A DNA stretch of 64,000 nt, from positions 10,882,501-10,946,500 of the forward strand of contig OX291557.1 in NCBI GenBank assembly GCA_946406115.1, given 5' to 3'. Of the stretch, positions 1 to 12,050 are shown piece by piece. Numbering within the stretch: the stretch's first letter is position 1; the number at the start of each line of letters is the position of its first letter. Origin of the DNA: Apoda limacodes (Eukaryota > Arthropoda > Insecta > Lepidoptera > Limacodidae). A program made the position numbers and the translations under genes. The notes beneath the pieces were generated by a model. That model saw nothing but the letters and a program-made list of their open reading frames with translations, did not search any database and was not told the origin of the DNA.

Positions 1-1841
1 TGCTGATAATATCATTAGAATAAAAACAAGAAATATACGCAAAAATATTAACAAACAAGCTTTTATATTGTTAAAAAAGCGGGTTGCACTCCGGGAGTAT
101 CAGCAGAAGTGAAAACATGCAACCTGGATATAACAATTTAACATGTGTAATCCGCACTTTCATCTTTTCATCAACCAAGTTTCCTCTTACTTTTTATTCG
201 TCCTACAGAGTTTAACATTTTTTACCCATCACAAAAAAAGTGCACAACGTCGCTAAAGAAATTTTCACTTCAAAATCAATCTTTTGATTTTGCCAATCAT
301 CCTTTTATGGCGTGGCATTATGGTTTCCGTCTTACGAATTTTCGATCAGCCCAGTTTATCATATTTTACCCATACCAAAAAGAATGCACAACTCCGCTAA
401 AGAAGTTTTCACTTAAAAAATAACAATAAAGTTTGACCGACATTAAAGGATTCATTATTAGATATTATATCTGTGTTAATTTAAGTCATTTTTTTTAAAA
501 CGTTGTAAAATTTGCTTTACTTTAAACATAATGTTTGTAATTTTTTAGGTTTTTAAAAAATATATTATAAATTTATTATATATTGTATTTGTATTTTTAA
601 CCAATTATAAAAAATATATAAGGGTGTAAATTACTTTAAATATTCCATACTATTACCAAATATGTAAGCATTTACTTACGTATATGCTAAAATAGCCGGA
701 TTTTTTCTTTTATTTCTTCTATGACAAGTCTTAACGTAAGGTCATCAAAAACTATATGGAGTTCTTGATGACTGAACAAGTACAACTTTCGACAGATGTT
801 GAGAAAAAGGCATTATGATGGACAGACATACGGACAATCAAAAAGTCGTATAAGATTTCTTGTTTTAATTGTACACGGAATACCAAAAATAAAAGCATTT
901 CTTATGAACTAATAAAAGCAACGGCATATTCGGAATGTTACTCTATGCTTAAATTTTGTGTGGCAGTTCATTGAGCTTTTAATGATAAAAGTAGCTGGAT
1001 AAAACAGAAAATTATCTACATATTAAGAGGGTACCTTTTGGGTTGAACATTCACCTAATTGACATTAAGCCGCTATCGTCAATAATGACAAAAATATCTT
1101 TAAATTGCAGAAATAAATTAAAACTTCTTCTTCTAACTTCTGAAATTAATTAAATCGAAAATCTAATACAGTAGGTGATTTGCTAGATTGATGGTTACTT
1201 CACATTTTTAGAAACAAGTTATATTTTCACTACAAGCAGGTATATGAGAAGTTATATATTACAAATTTAAAAACGAGTTATTTTTCAAGCAATGTTTTAA
1301 CAGATAGGGTAGACCGAGGCGAATCGGATCAATTTTTATTTGAGAACATAAAAAATATACTAAAGTGTTATAAACGTAACTTTTATTGACAAAATGGTAA
1401 TCATTAACTATCCAGCTACGCAATATACGTTTTCAAAGTTAAAGTGCTTATAAATTCTTCAAAATAAAAACAAAAAACATGAAAGACAGAAATATCCGAT
1501 CATACACAACATATAAAGAAATTAAATTTCAATTAATACTATAAACTTTGGAATCATTGACGATATTTTAATAATGACTAATAACATCTATTTTAATCTG
1601 TAGTACACATATCACATATATACGGGTCTTTTTCCCTCTGATATTAGTACATTTTTCGTGGCACCATTCCAAGGGCAAATCCAGATCAAAAGCTTAGGGA
1701 GCGATCATAAGATCTGATGGTATTTTTTGAACTTTGAATCTGAAAACGTAAGTTACCCAATCGACCCAGCTCGTGCAATTTTTGAATAATTAAATATACA
1801 ATCCCTAGTAACCCCAAATATTTTTTATATGTAACTAGCGG
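1..1841. other. Non-coding stretch, no gene seen
   Basis: AT-rich sequence with only short, unconvincing reading frames on either strand. It contains one copy of a dispersed repeat in its first 450 bases (listed separately). I see nothing else that I can name in the remainder. Confidence 0.6.
63..450. repeat. Dispersed repeat, copy A
   Basis: The unit opens near 81 with GGTTGCACTCCGGGAGT followed by CAGAAGTGAAAAC. It later shows two blocks with the tail motif TTTTTACCCAT, AAAAAGTGCACAAC and CGCTAAAGAA (about 214-275 and 363-420). The same opening and tail motifs recur about 2 kb away at 2080-2455, which shows that this is a repeat family. Its class is unclear; a non-autonomous element is likely. 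Confidence 0.5.
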
Positions 1842-2068
1842 TCCCTGCAAATGTTGTTTCGCTGCCGTCCCTCTGTAACCCGGCGTAAGTTGGTTTTTAC
1901 CTAAAGTGCCCGAGTCCGGCTCGCACTTAACAGATCGAGATAAAAACTATTCTATCTTTTAAGTTGGATTAAATAACAGATAGTTACGAAGTTTGATCAA
2001 AATCGGTTCTGTAGTTAAGGAGTCCATCGCGGACAAACATCGTAATTTTTATATATATAGATAGATAA
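1842..2068 (+). repeat. RTE-like LINE 3' end fragment
   Basis: Starts with an ACTAGCGGTCCC-type motif and ends with GATCAAAATCGGTTCTGTAG, GGAGTCCATCGCGGACAAAC and a TA-rich tail. This motif order is typical of 5'-truncated RTE-clade LINE tails in moths and butterflies. There is no coding remnant. The class is assigned from motif recognition only. Confidence 0.5.
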
Positions 2069-2079
2069 AAGTTATATAT

Positions 2080-2455
2080 TTAAAAAAAACGAGTTGCACT
2101 CCGGGAGTGCCGGCAGAAGTGAAAACCTTTAAACACGATTCGCGCTTAACACTCAAATATGTCACAAGACATGTCTTTGACATTGTCAAGAAATAATAAT
2201 GTTTGTTTATTTACTTTTTTGACGTAGTATATTTGACATCGCAATCTGTCATAGAATTAAAATTCCATATCCAACCTCCCTGTACTACTCATAATCGCGA
2301 ATACTAAAAATAAAAATTATAATAGGCGTGGCATTACGGTTTCCGTCTTACGAATTTCCACGATTAGGACACGTGACCTGACGCGAGTTTATAATTTTTT
2401 ACCCATACCAAAAAAAGTGCACAACGCCGCTAAAGAAGTTTTCACTTCAAAAATG
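2080..2455. repeat. Dispersed repeat, copy B
   Basis: Second copy of the family at 63-450. It opens with GAGTTGCACTCCGGGAGTGC, contains GGCGTGGCATTACGGTTTCC, and ends with ACCCATACCAAAAAAAGTGC and CGCTAAAGAAGTTTTCACTT. It abuts the RTE-like tail upstream. Confidence 0.5.
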
Positions 2456-5400
2456 TTACAATTTATTTCTTCCGCGGCCGTCGTTAGGCGATCGCCCCAA
2501 TCGCCCCCCGCTGGAACCTCCCGTGCACCATTCTTCGTATGCACGTAAGGTTAACTCTTTGGAGAGAATAATATTTACGGCTTCTCTCATTTTTTATTGA
2601 CACTATTCTCCCGCATTTGTCTTTCTTTTGTACGTGCGAACCATCTACAGTAAAATAAAATGTATAAATATTCAGAAATACAAAAAAAAACACTTTGAAA
2701 AAGTGATCCCATTCGCCCCCGATGACGTGATCCGAATAACCCCAAATTAATGACTTTTGAAATACATATTTTACACATTAACCTATAATATTATGCTAAA
2801 AAACTAAAATGTTTTCTTAAAAAAACTTCTTTTCAATCAACAGAATTGTAAACTAATTACGTAATTTTGCAAGTAACCGTCACTTAAATCCGACGAATTG
2901 AAAAGCTCAATTGAGGGTTCCGTTAGGGGTAAAAAGTTAAATACACAATATATTTTTGACACTATTAAAATTTCAATATTTATAGACAATTAAAATCTAC
3001 CTTTTCCGCAAAATAAAACTTTTAAAAGCATTTTTCGTGTATTAATGAGCTTGGTCTACGGCCACGGTTTTTTCCATTTTGCGTAAGTTTGAAATGTATA
3101 TATAAAATTTTAAGTATATTTTTTTACATTTTTTTAAAGTGCCATACGTACACATGGCTATAACCAATACCCATAAACCAAAAATTAAATAAATGGGTCA
3201 TACCTAGTCCTACCCGCATTAAGTTTCCGTAGAATGCAATGAATTATTGCGAATATCTAAAGATCTGTTTTTACCCTTTTTAATTTTTTTTCGACATATC
3301 GACCCATGTTCCATGGGGAAAGTTGTTCAGTATAAGGACAAAATTATCTCCAGCATTAATATTTGACTCTTCCGAAGCACTTGGTATAAAAGCTCATTGA
3401 TCAAAGATGCATAGAATTAACCCAAAAAAAAAACACTAGTAGACACAAAGAAGTTTTCTTATGTGGTATAAAAACTTATACATCGTCTAAATACTGTGTT
3501 TTTTAGTAATTAAATGCGAAGTAAAAGTATGTTGTATGTTGGTGCGGGCGCTTGGCTTGCTGACAGTTATGGGCAGACACATTTTAAAAGCTTAGTTCTA
3601 TGAAAAGTAAATTTAGCTTTATTCTAAATGCACTTTTTATTCCCAGTTTAATATTATAATTACCTGTTATAACAGACATGTTGTAGTTAGTGTTTATACC
3701 TAAAATATTCACAATCTATATCAATATCATAGGGAGAGATAGCAGATTTTGTAAGTTTGCTTATATGTGCAATAATAGATGTTAATTCTTCGATACCACC
3801 ATTTGAAAATATTTTTACTGTTAGAAAGATATATAATTCCGAAGATATGTTTTATTCTGATTAGTTTAGGGTTATTTTAAGTCGTGACGGAATGCTTGTT
3901 TGTTAATTACAATAAAAAACCATATTAGAAACAAGGTTTTTTTGAATATTTTAGTAAAACGCACTCAAAAACTTTTATTTACTAACTGAAAAAAAAAATT
4001 GAAGCTTATCTCTTCAAAACGCTTTCCATAACTTTAATCTTACACATTTCCATACCTTAACTTGTTTTAATAGCATATAATACCTACTTTATTTGTAATT
4101 TTCTTTAAATTCCTTAGATAAAGTTTTGCTTTAGCACAAGTCTCTTAAAATCGTCTGGGCCTTTATAACGTCAGTTCGCAGGTTGACGATCTATTTATAT
4201 TGCTCGTTTACTTTAAGACACCGACGATAAAGAAAAATAAATCAGCAAAGAAGGTCAAAGCCATATCAGAAGTTTTCTTCATCGATTTCATACATATTTT
4301 TTTTAATTTCTCGAGTCCGCAGTTTCCTTATATTTGTAGACGATATTTTTATTACTTCAACAGTGCATATACATATATGTACCTCCTTACATCTATAAAC
4401 CTCACAACTCCTTAGTTAGGTACTTCATATTTTTGACAAATGTGGCATAGGGTTGGTATGAATATAAAATCTCATTTAATCCTACACTTATAGCAAATTT
4501 TCATATTAAAACAAGGTCGTGGTTGGTACCAAGCAAAATAAAATAAGCGAAAGGTCTTAATGAACATACTCTAAATTATGTATGGTATGAGTTATTTCAC
4601 ATTTGAGTACAACTAAAACAAAGATAAACCTTTTGAATTTAGACCCGTCATTACGTATTATGGATTGTTAGTGAGTTTTCAAACTTAGTTCATTTTCATT
4701 ACAAAGACAGATAGTTAAAAAATTCGTGAATATTTTAAGCCAAAAAGGGTTCAAGGAACTTTACACTTTGTATATGTTTGTATGTATAAAGAACGTCAAA
4801 AGTAGAAAAACTACCAAATGAAAAACATCATTTTATTGATTAGTTGATTATTTTGAATTATAAATAAATACGTGTTTATTTAATATTTGTAGTAAGTTAT
4901 ATTTAAATAAGAAGAAGAACGGAAAAGACAAACTCGAGTTTGGAAAAAAAACTTGGAACCCGGGCGACTAAATAAATAGGTGTTTTTTTGTTTGTTTGAC
5001 ATACTTGACGAACTATATGTTGCAGGGAAAATAAATAAATAATCATTCCGACAGAAATAATAAGCGATATAAATAGACCAAGCTTTCACAGTACTAAATT
5101 TCAAATGTAGTATGTAGTAGGGACAAAGATATTTTGAAAAATTAAAAAATAAACACATCACTTTTATTTAAATATTAAGATAGATAATAGGGAAAGAAAT
5201 TACATTACAGTATTATAACCTGAAAATCATTAATTTTAAAAATGAAATTGCATTTTCTTTTCATCAGGCAAAATACTTTATGCAATTCATATTTTCAATT
5301 AACGTTCTAAGAAGATTACTGATTTGCATTAATAACACATTTATAGCATTACTAATCTGCAGTAACTTGGCAATATTAATCACATTAATAGTAACAGTAC

Positions 5401-6740
5401 AATTTGTTAACTGCTTTGCTTATGTTTGCTTCAATTTTAGATTAAGCACTTTTTTGGACCTGTTATCAGCGTAACAATACCAATTATCGTATTATTTCGA
5501 CATTTATATGTTAGAACGATAAATGTTTAAAAATATAAAACAGTTTTCGTGCTAATAACAATAAAAAGGTAAAAAATAATACTTTATTAGATTATCATAT
5601 CGTTTTGGTTTTTTTTAAATCTATATTAGTTAATTATCAGAATAAAACTATTTTTCTCCTCTAAAATAGATATCTTTTTAATTGTTTTTAAACAAAAAAA
5701 AATATTAATGAGATTTAATGATATTTTAAAACAATTTAATCTTGACTTAGACGATTTTAGCAAAGACAGTGTCAAAACTATTTGAGAATTTATCAGTTTA
5801 CTGGCATAAAAATGCAAGTGGCGTAAGGTACTTGGTACCGTTCATTCATAAAATTAAAAAATGCTGTTCAATCACAATAAAAGATCAGCCCAAAAAAAAA
5901 CACAAAATAAACACTACAAAATTATTACCAAGAACATCACTAGCAGAATTTGTTTATTTTAAAAAAATCTATAATTTTAGTAGGCAGGTATCACTTTATC
6001 GCGGCTTTCTACGCGTGCGTGTTCCGAAAGTAAGGCGGGAAAGCTCGTCGAGTGAGCGTGCAGTCACGAATACAAGTGGTAAAGAACTGGAGAATACTGG
6101 AGACTGGCAAAGCAACTCTTCAGTGTGACGTGTCTGACGTGAAAGACCATGATAATAATATGCAGGCTGAAAGTCAGTGATCTACAATCAGCTGTGATCT
6201 GTTCAAAGTAGTTTTAACCTACAACCTGAGTTAAAAGATTAGGCTTGTGTACATTTTAACATATCTTTTTATAGGACTTCACTATTGGATTAGTAGTTTT
6301 TTTTTTTTTAATCATTAAAAACTAAATATTGGACCACTTACCTACCTCAAGTTTGTATTATTCTTCGTCAATAGCTTTAATATACCTACATATAAATATT
6401 GTTAACCGACAGAGAAGACAGCGTGATGAATGATAATGAAATTTTATTGATTATTTATTGGAAATTATACTTACTTACTTTTCCTTTTAGTAGATTTATT
6501 TTAGACTAGTACAATTTAAAGGTACCTATTTAATTATTAATCAAAATAAATATTTCTAATAAAAATAATCGAAGCTGATCTACAAGTTTACATTCATTTA
6601 AATCATAAACTTATTCATAAACAATAATAAACATAAGAAATTTAATTACATACAATACAATAAGAATACGTTACAAAAGAAAACCTGTTACAAATTCGCA
6701 TCCTGAGGCATAGTTGACGCTGGCGGCGTTAACTGGCTGA
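2456..6740. other. Non-coding stretch, no gene seen
   Basis: AT-rich. The longest open frame (5769-6128, plus, 119 codons) is lysine- and asparagine-rich in its first half and matches nothing I recognise. Its last 140 bases (about 5990-6130) are more GC-rich than the surroundings and could belong to an untranslated first exon or an unrecognised repeat. No splice pattern or domain supports a gene. Confidence 0.5.
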
Positions 6741-7351
6741 ATGGTAAATAGGGATTGCAATCCCGCAAAACGGGATCACGCTTTCCCGCGGGATCCCGCT
6801 GCTTTTATTAATCTGCTGGATCCCGTACCTCGCGGAGTAGCACGAGTGCGACGTTTCAGTCCTATGCAAGTCTTTCTGTAGGTGACGAGTGCTTTGTTTT
6901 CGTATTCACCGTCCGGCGTTTAATATAGCGATTCAATAAATGCCATTTGCTTCTTAGAGCGTATTTTCAAAAGATATCACAATATGTTGATATCATAGTA
7001 ATAGCATCTTAGAGAAAGTTGTGATTTGATTATTAGTCATTATATAAATGAGACTAAAGTAAAAATATAAAACTGTTGTTAGGAGTAAGGATAAAATAAA
7101 ACAAAATTGATTAATTATACCAAACATTTAAAGATGAATCTTAGAAAACATTTTACTAATTACTTATACTTAATTAATAGAAAAAAAAAACTTGTGCTTA
7201 ATGTAAGAAATGTTTAATAAAAGTTGATTTTTACACAAAAATCTGTAGTTTCAATTTGATTTTATAACATAATTTCAAAGATGCGAGATCCCGCGCGGTA
7301 TTGTGTAATACCGCATATCAATCCCGCGGGATTGCAAACCCTAATGGTAAA
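6741..7351. mobile_element. hAT-type MITE with 8-bp target duplication
   Basis: A 595-bp element (6749-7343) is flanked by perfect 8-bp direct repeats ATGGTAAA at 6741-6748 and 7344-7351. The ends are inverted: TAGGGATTGCAATCCCGC on the left against GCGGGATTGCAAACCCTA on the right. An 8-bp target duplication with short TAGGG-type ends is the hAT-superfamily pattern. Extra copies of the GCGGGATCCCGC-like word lie just inside each end, as expected for subterminal transposase binding sites. There is no transposase frame, so it is non-autonomous. Confidence 0.8.
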
Positions 7352-7555
7352 GCTTATCGTTTGAGTAAGGTACGGGCAGTTGCAAAGTCACCCAATACTA
7401 TACGGCAAGTGAATAAATGGTATTATTTTTAAATATTCGGTCCGCAAGAAAAATTACCTAGACATATATTAACAGCATATGATTTTCTCGGACGTGCAAA
7501 AAACACCAGCAATACCTGGTCAGCAACTTAATCAAGGATTATCAGTAAATAACTA

Positions 7556-9114
7556 CACTGGACAGCAAAAAAATCGAGCCACCCGCTACCTTGGAACTCT
7601 GATTAAATTTTCTCAGAAAGTATGAAACATACAATCTTCAAAGTTATACTTACAGAAAGTACGTTTAATGTGGATTGAAATGATTGGAAACTTATTGGAT
7701 TTTATCAATTTATTAACTGTTTATGGAGCATTTTTCAATAAAGAGTCGTTTTCCAGTCGTGTTAATCGTTAGTAACCACAAAATGTAAAAAAATTAAAGC
7801 CAGAAAGAGAAAAAAATTAAAAAAGTTTTTGATTAGTATTGAGTCTTCCCTCCCATTGCTCGGATAACTGCCAGCATCCTGGTATTCATCGACCTCACGC
7901 ACCTGATGCTAAAATCTTGAGGAATTGCATTCCACTCCTCTCCAAATATGATTCGCAGCTCGTGAAGGCTTGTTATAGCAGGTACCCGGGCTCGCGTCGC
8001 GTAGGTACTGGGTCACCACATATGCAACATGAGGTCGTGCATTATCATGCAATAACTGCATATCCTGCCCGATATATCCTGCGTACGATACCACATGATC
8101 TGCGAGGATTTCAGTAATGTAGTGATATTAAGTTACTCCACGTGTACGGCCCATCGGTTCGATGAAAACTTAACGCTGTATGTGCTGTTAACGAGATGCC
8201 GCCCAGACCATTACAGACCCTCCATAAGCAACAGTTTCCTCGATGCAACACTGAGAATAACGTTCTCCAGGGCGACGATATACACCCTGACGTCGATCAC
8301 TTCTATGTAGACTCACCCTGGTGTCATCAGTGAAGAGTAAAAGAGTATTATTGCTCCACTGCTCTTACGTCAAATCCCTATGCCCTCGCGCAAATTCAAG
8401 TCGTACTCGACGGTGGGTTACCATTAATTTTGGGCCTGGTGCAGCTCTTTTTTGACTCAGGTTTCGTTCAGCAAGTCTCCTTCCGACGGTATCTGAACTA
8501 TGACCACTTGGCGTTCGTCACGCAGACATCGTTGGACTTGAACTGCATTAAAGCGGCTATTTCGCAAAACAGTAATTTGCATATAACGAACATCAATCAG
8601 CTGCTGATGTAGCCCTAGGTCTGCCCGTACCTGGTCGGCGATCGAATGCTCCAGTCTCTAGGTATCGGCTGTAAACCCGTTGTACCAAAGATCTGCTGAT
8701 TCTAAGTCTCCGAGCGACCTCACGCCTGCTTGAAGTTGTATTACAGCTTGAACCGCTGCCTGAGGTGTCGTATCCATTATTGACCGAAGAAAGTAGCACA
8801 AATACACACGTATGGAGCAAATGATGGACGAAAAAAAAAAGAAATCATAACAAAATATCCGTCTCCCCTCATTGTAAAAAAAAAAAACGCTAATCGCAAA
8901 CTCTAGTCAAAACAGAGAAAATCGTTGGCATTGTGTTGTGGCTTGCGTACAATGTGAATTGACAGTACTTGAGAATAATTTTGTGGTCATTTCAATCCAC
9001 ATGAAACGTACTTTCTGTAAGAATAACTTTGATAGTTGTTAGATTTATACTTTTTGAGAAAATCGATTCAGAGTTTCAAGGTAGCGGGTGGCTCGATTTA
9101 TTTGCTGACCAGTG
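7556..9114 (-). mobile_element. Tc1/mariner-type transposon, decayed, long TIRs
   Basis: A 1.56-kb element lies between TA dinucleotides at 7554-7555 and 9115-9116, the expected Tc1/mariner target duplication. The inverted ends run about 130 bp (7556-7689 and 8984-9114). They share CACTGG, the word ATCGAGCCACCCGCTACCTT and, further in, TTACAGAAAGTACGTTT. One broken transposase frame lies on the minus strand between them. It is close to full length but inactive. Confidence 0.85.
7833..8777 (-). pseudogene. Tc1-like transposase pseudogene
   Basis: The remains read from an ATG at 8777 to a stop at 7833. The N-terminal part carries a helix-turn-helix (RREVARRLRISRSLVQRVY) followed by the GRPR-type motif GTGRPR. 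The middle has HDNARPHVA, which holds the second catalytic aspartate. The end has EEWNAIPQ and SMNTRMLAVIRAMGG, the usual Tc1 C-terminus. Several stops and frame changes separate these pieces, so no active transposase can be made. The family call is firm because all three conserved zones are in order and inside matching TIRs. Confidence 0.85.
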
Positions 9115-9684
9115 TAGATATTTGGTCAGCTAAATTATTATTTAGTCAGCAGGATTATCGATTAGCGCGAACATAAACAAAGGTAGCGAAGATTGACAAA
9201 TTAAATTTTGAATCATGATTTGCTGCTCTGTTAGTAATATTGTTGCAGATATATTTAATTTCCTAGTATTAATACTTAATTTAGTTATTTTGCCGACTAT
9301 TAGAAGTAGCTCAATTGTTTTTGTTTACTCACAAAATATATTTTAGAGCTGACTAAAACCGGGTTCGATTCGCGGTATCGCTCTAGCTTGTGCCCGGTAC
9401 GGTGATAGGCTTACGGGTGGCCGGCCTGTCACGTTTGTGGGACGGAACCATCGGTGAAACGGATGCGTTCGTAATATCTCTCACTATTTCGACCTCCTGG
9501 TTGTATATATTTCATTAATATTATCCAACCATATTTACGTAAATTAAAATCATCGTAACCTCGCCAAACCTGTACCTTTGTAAACTCTTAGATTACCGCT
9601 AAGCACCTAATACCGACATAAAATAATATTTTAACATTAAGCTCAAAACAAATAATCACAGAAAGACCACTACATAGGCACCTA
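9115..9684. other. Non-coding stretch, no gene seen
   Basis: No convincing reading frame. A short GC-richer stretch at about 9355-9480 contains GGGTTCGATTC, which resembles a tRNA B box, but no tRNA can be folded around it. It may be a SINE remnant. Confidence 0.4.
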
Positions 9685-10180
9685 GTCACTGTGACGGCTG
9701 TAGGTATTTAAAATCAAGTACATCATGAAAGTAAATCTTGTGTACCTATTTATTTTGTGCATTAAGTACAGAAGAACCACTACATACGTCGTCGGTCGTA
9801 CGGACACGCATACGTCGTCGTCGCATACAGGCGAACACAAGGAGTTTAAAAAAAAAGGCGAAGGTAAAACCTACTGCGCGTCACTGTAACATGCGGCGAT
9901 AGGTAGTACTTCAAATCGAGTACATTATGTGTAAATCTTCTGCACGTTATTTATTTTGTTCATTAAGTACAGAATGACAAATATATACCAAGCGCACTAA
10001 ACCTCCCTGGACACGCAAGAAATTTAACCTTTTGTTTAATACTATACTACTCTTTGAAATTTACACAGCGATTTACTGACGATTTACGTCATTGTGACAC
10101 CCAGCAGAAGGTAAGTACTTAAAATCGAGTATATAATGAGTGAATCTTCTGTACCTATTTATATTGTGCATTAAGCCTTA
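9685..10180. repeat. Diverged tandem array, three units, ~200-bp period
   Basis: Three copies of an 80-90-bp conserved block begin near 9685, 9878 and 10088. Each has a GTCA(C/T)TGTGAC-type start, then a TTAAAATCGAGTA-type word, AATCTTCTGTACCTATTTAT and CATTAAG. The intervening sequence is more diverged. The spacing of about 195 and 210 bases indicates a decayed tandem array. Confidence 0.65.
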
Positions 10181-10677
10181 AAAAAGTAGGTATTCGCCAA
10201 GCTAAGAGTTTTGGCTAACTGTTTATTATTTGCTCGTTACCATGATGCCTACAGCTAGAACAAAATTGATGATACCAGTGTTATTAAGTTAGTTAGTATT
10301 GTTAGTAGTATATAGTAGCTTGTAGCTTTACCTTTTCCTGTTACAAATCTTCTATCTTCTATTCCCTGTCGTCGTCGTATTTAGAGGTGACTTGCTTACC
10401 CTATTTTACTCCCTTTGGAATGATTTTTCATGTGAATGAGAATTTCCATACAAAGTTCCATCCCTTATTTTTCATGACATAAAACTTCTCATTCTTCATT
10501 TAAAACCAAAAGGCCAAATACCAATTTTCAACTTTTTTAACTTTAAAAATGACGGATTTTTATACAAACTCAACCCCTCTTACGGGACAAGACGAGACAA
10601 ATATTCTTTAAAACAGAGTTATACTACCGCAAAATCCTTTTTTTATTGAATTATAAATGGAATCGAATTTCAATTTA

Positions 10678-10775
10678 AACCAGCTGTGCCCGCGGCTCCG
10701 CCTGTGCTAAAATTGTCCACATACAATGGCCCTGCCCCGTGGTACCCCGTAAAGTTCAACAGTAGAGTTGCTAGT
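10678..10775 (+). repeat. RTE-like LINE tail fragment
   Basis: Contains CAGCTGTGCCCGCGGCTCCG and CCCCGTGGTACCCCGT. These are the words that mark 5'-truncated RTE-type LINE ends in lepidopteran DNA. It is short, with borders uncertain by tens of bases. Confidence 0.4.
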
Positions 10776-11964
10776 GCACGTGTCTCAGCATTTTAAGTTT
10801 TTCCAACGATTCATGTAATTTTTCAGTAACTTGTCTAAAAATATTGTTACTATGTTTTAAATCGTCAAACCAATTCTGCCTATACAATGCAGAAATATCA
10901 TAAGGTTAACAGTTATTTCTGATAACACGTAGATGACATGTATCAAGTAGGTACTTACCTTTTTTTTTTTTGACATTACATTACCTCCCGCGAGTTTTCA
11001 AAATGGATCAGTCACCAGTCAATTAAGGGATTTTAAATATGGACTAGTGGTCTATATTAGGGATCATGCCTAATTGGTTAGTCTACCTAAATATATTTAA
11101 ACGCGGTTTTCCGGTAGTAATTAACCACATTATCGCTGGTATTACCAGGTATCTTAAATAACATCACACACAAAAAATCTACAACCTAGTTACGAATAAA
11201 TATACCTAGTCATAATCAAAGTGTGGCTGTATAGGTGACTTACTTGGCCCAATGTGACTGAAATTTCTTTGTTTACTTTTCGGCCTTAAGGTCGGATGTG
11301 GAAAAACGAGTCTTAGAAGACAGTTTACACAAGTGCCAAATATATATTTCTGTCTTTTTTGAAGTGGGCAAAGGACGGGAGATTTCATGCAGTGCGAGCA
11401 TCGATATGAAAAATGGGTGCAAGCCAGCGTGAAGTAAATTAACGTTGAAACTGCATATAAATTCCTTTGAAAAATAAGGTATATATTAGAAATCCCAGGA
11501 AATGAGGAAGTTCCGCATTATGAGAGAGAGGAATCATGATCAACCCTAGGGTACATTAGAGAGGCGCGTGGGCGTTCCAAATTTTGTTAACATACCAGAC
11601 AACGGATACAAGTCATATACCGGGTCAGAAAAAAATTGAACGAAAACAATAAAACTGTTCAATTTTCTTTTTTAATTAATTTTTATTGTTCCAAACACTT
11701 TTGATATAAATATAAGTTATTATGTACATTTAAAAGGTTGTATTAAGGAACTTAACATTGATATAAATAATTTGTTTCGACTTATAAACCATAAACACAT
11801 AAAAATCATAAGAAATTAGAATTAAAATTCAATTAAATCATTTATTTTTTTAATTGAGGCCATCACACACGTAGCTATAATATATATTAATAGTCAAATT
11901 ATATCGATACAAAACTAAAATACACTCATTGCTGCGTTTTTTTTTCTTTTACCGAAATCTATAG

Positions 11965-12050
11965 ACACTTGCAACACCTGGGGCATCACGCGCGCGTTGC
12001 CGACCCTTCAAACATTTGTTGAAGACCCCATACTCTATAGCGTGTAAGGT
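11965..12050 (-). pseudogene. LINE reverse transcriptase C-terminal fragment
   Basis: On the minus strand this reads EYGVFNKCLKGRQRARDAPG then VASV. The same terminal peptide pattern (KGRQR..D.PGV) occurs in the longer LINE remnants at 45899-46490 and 53917-54110. It is a short 5'-truncated copy of that family. Confidence 0.55.

Noticed and set aside
5769..6128. 119-codon plus-strand frame
   Set aside because: Composition is what an AT-rich stretch gives by chance; no recognisable domain or splice pattern.
9355..9480. tRNA gene suggested by GGGTTCGATTC
   Set aside because: No A box at the right distance and no cloverleaf can be drawn.
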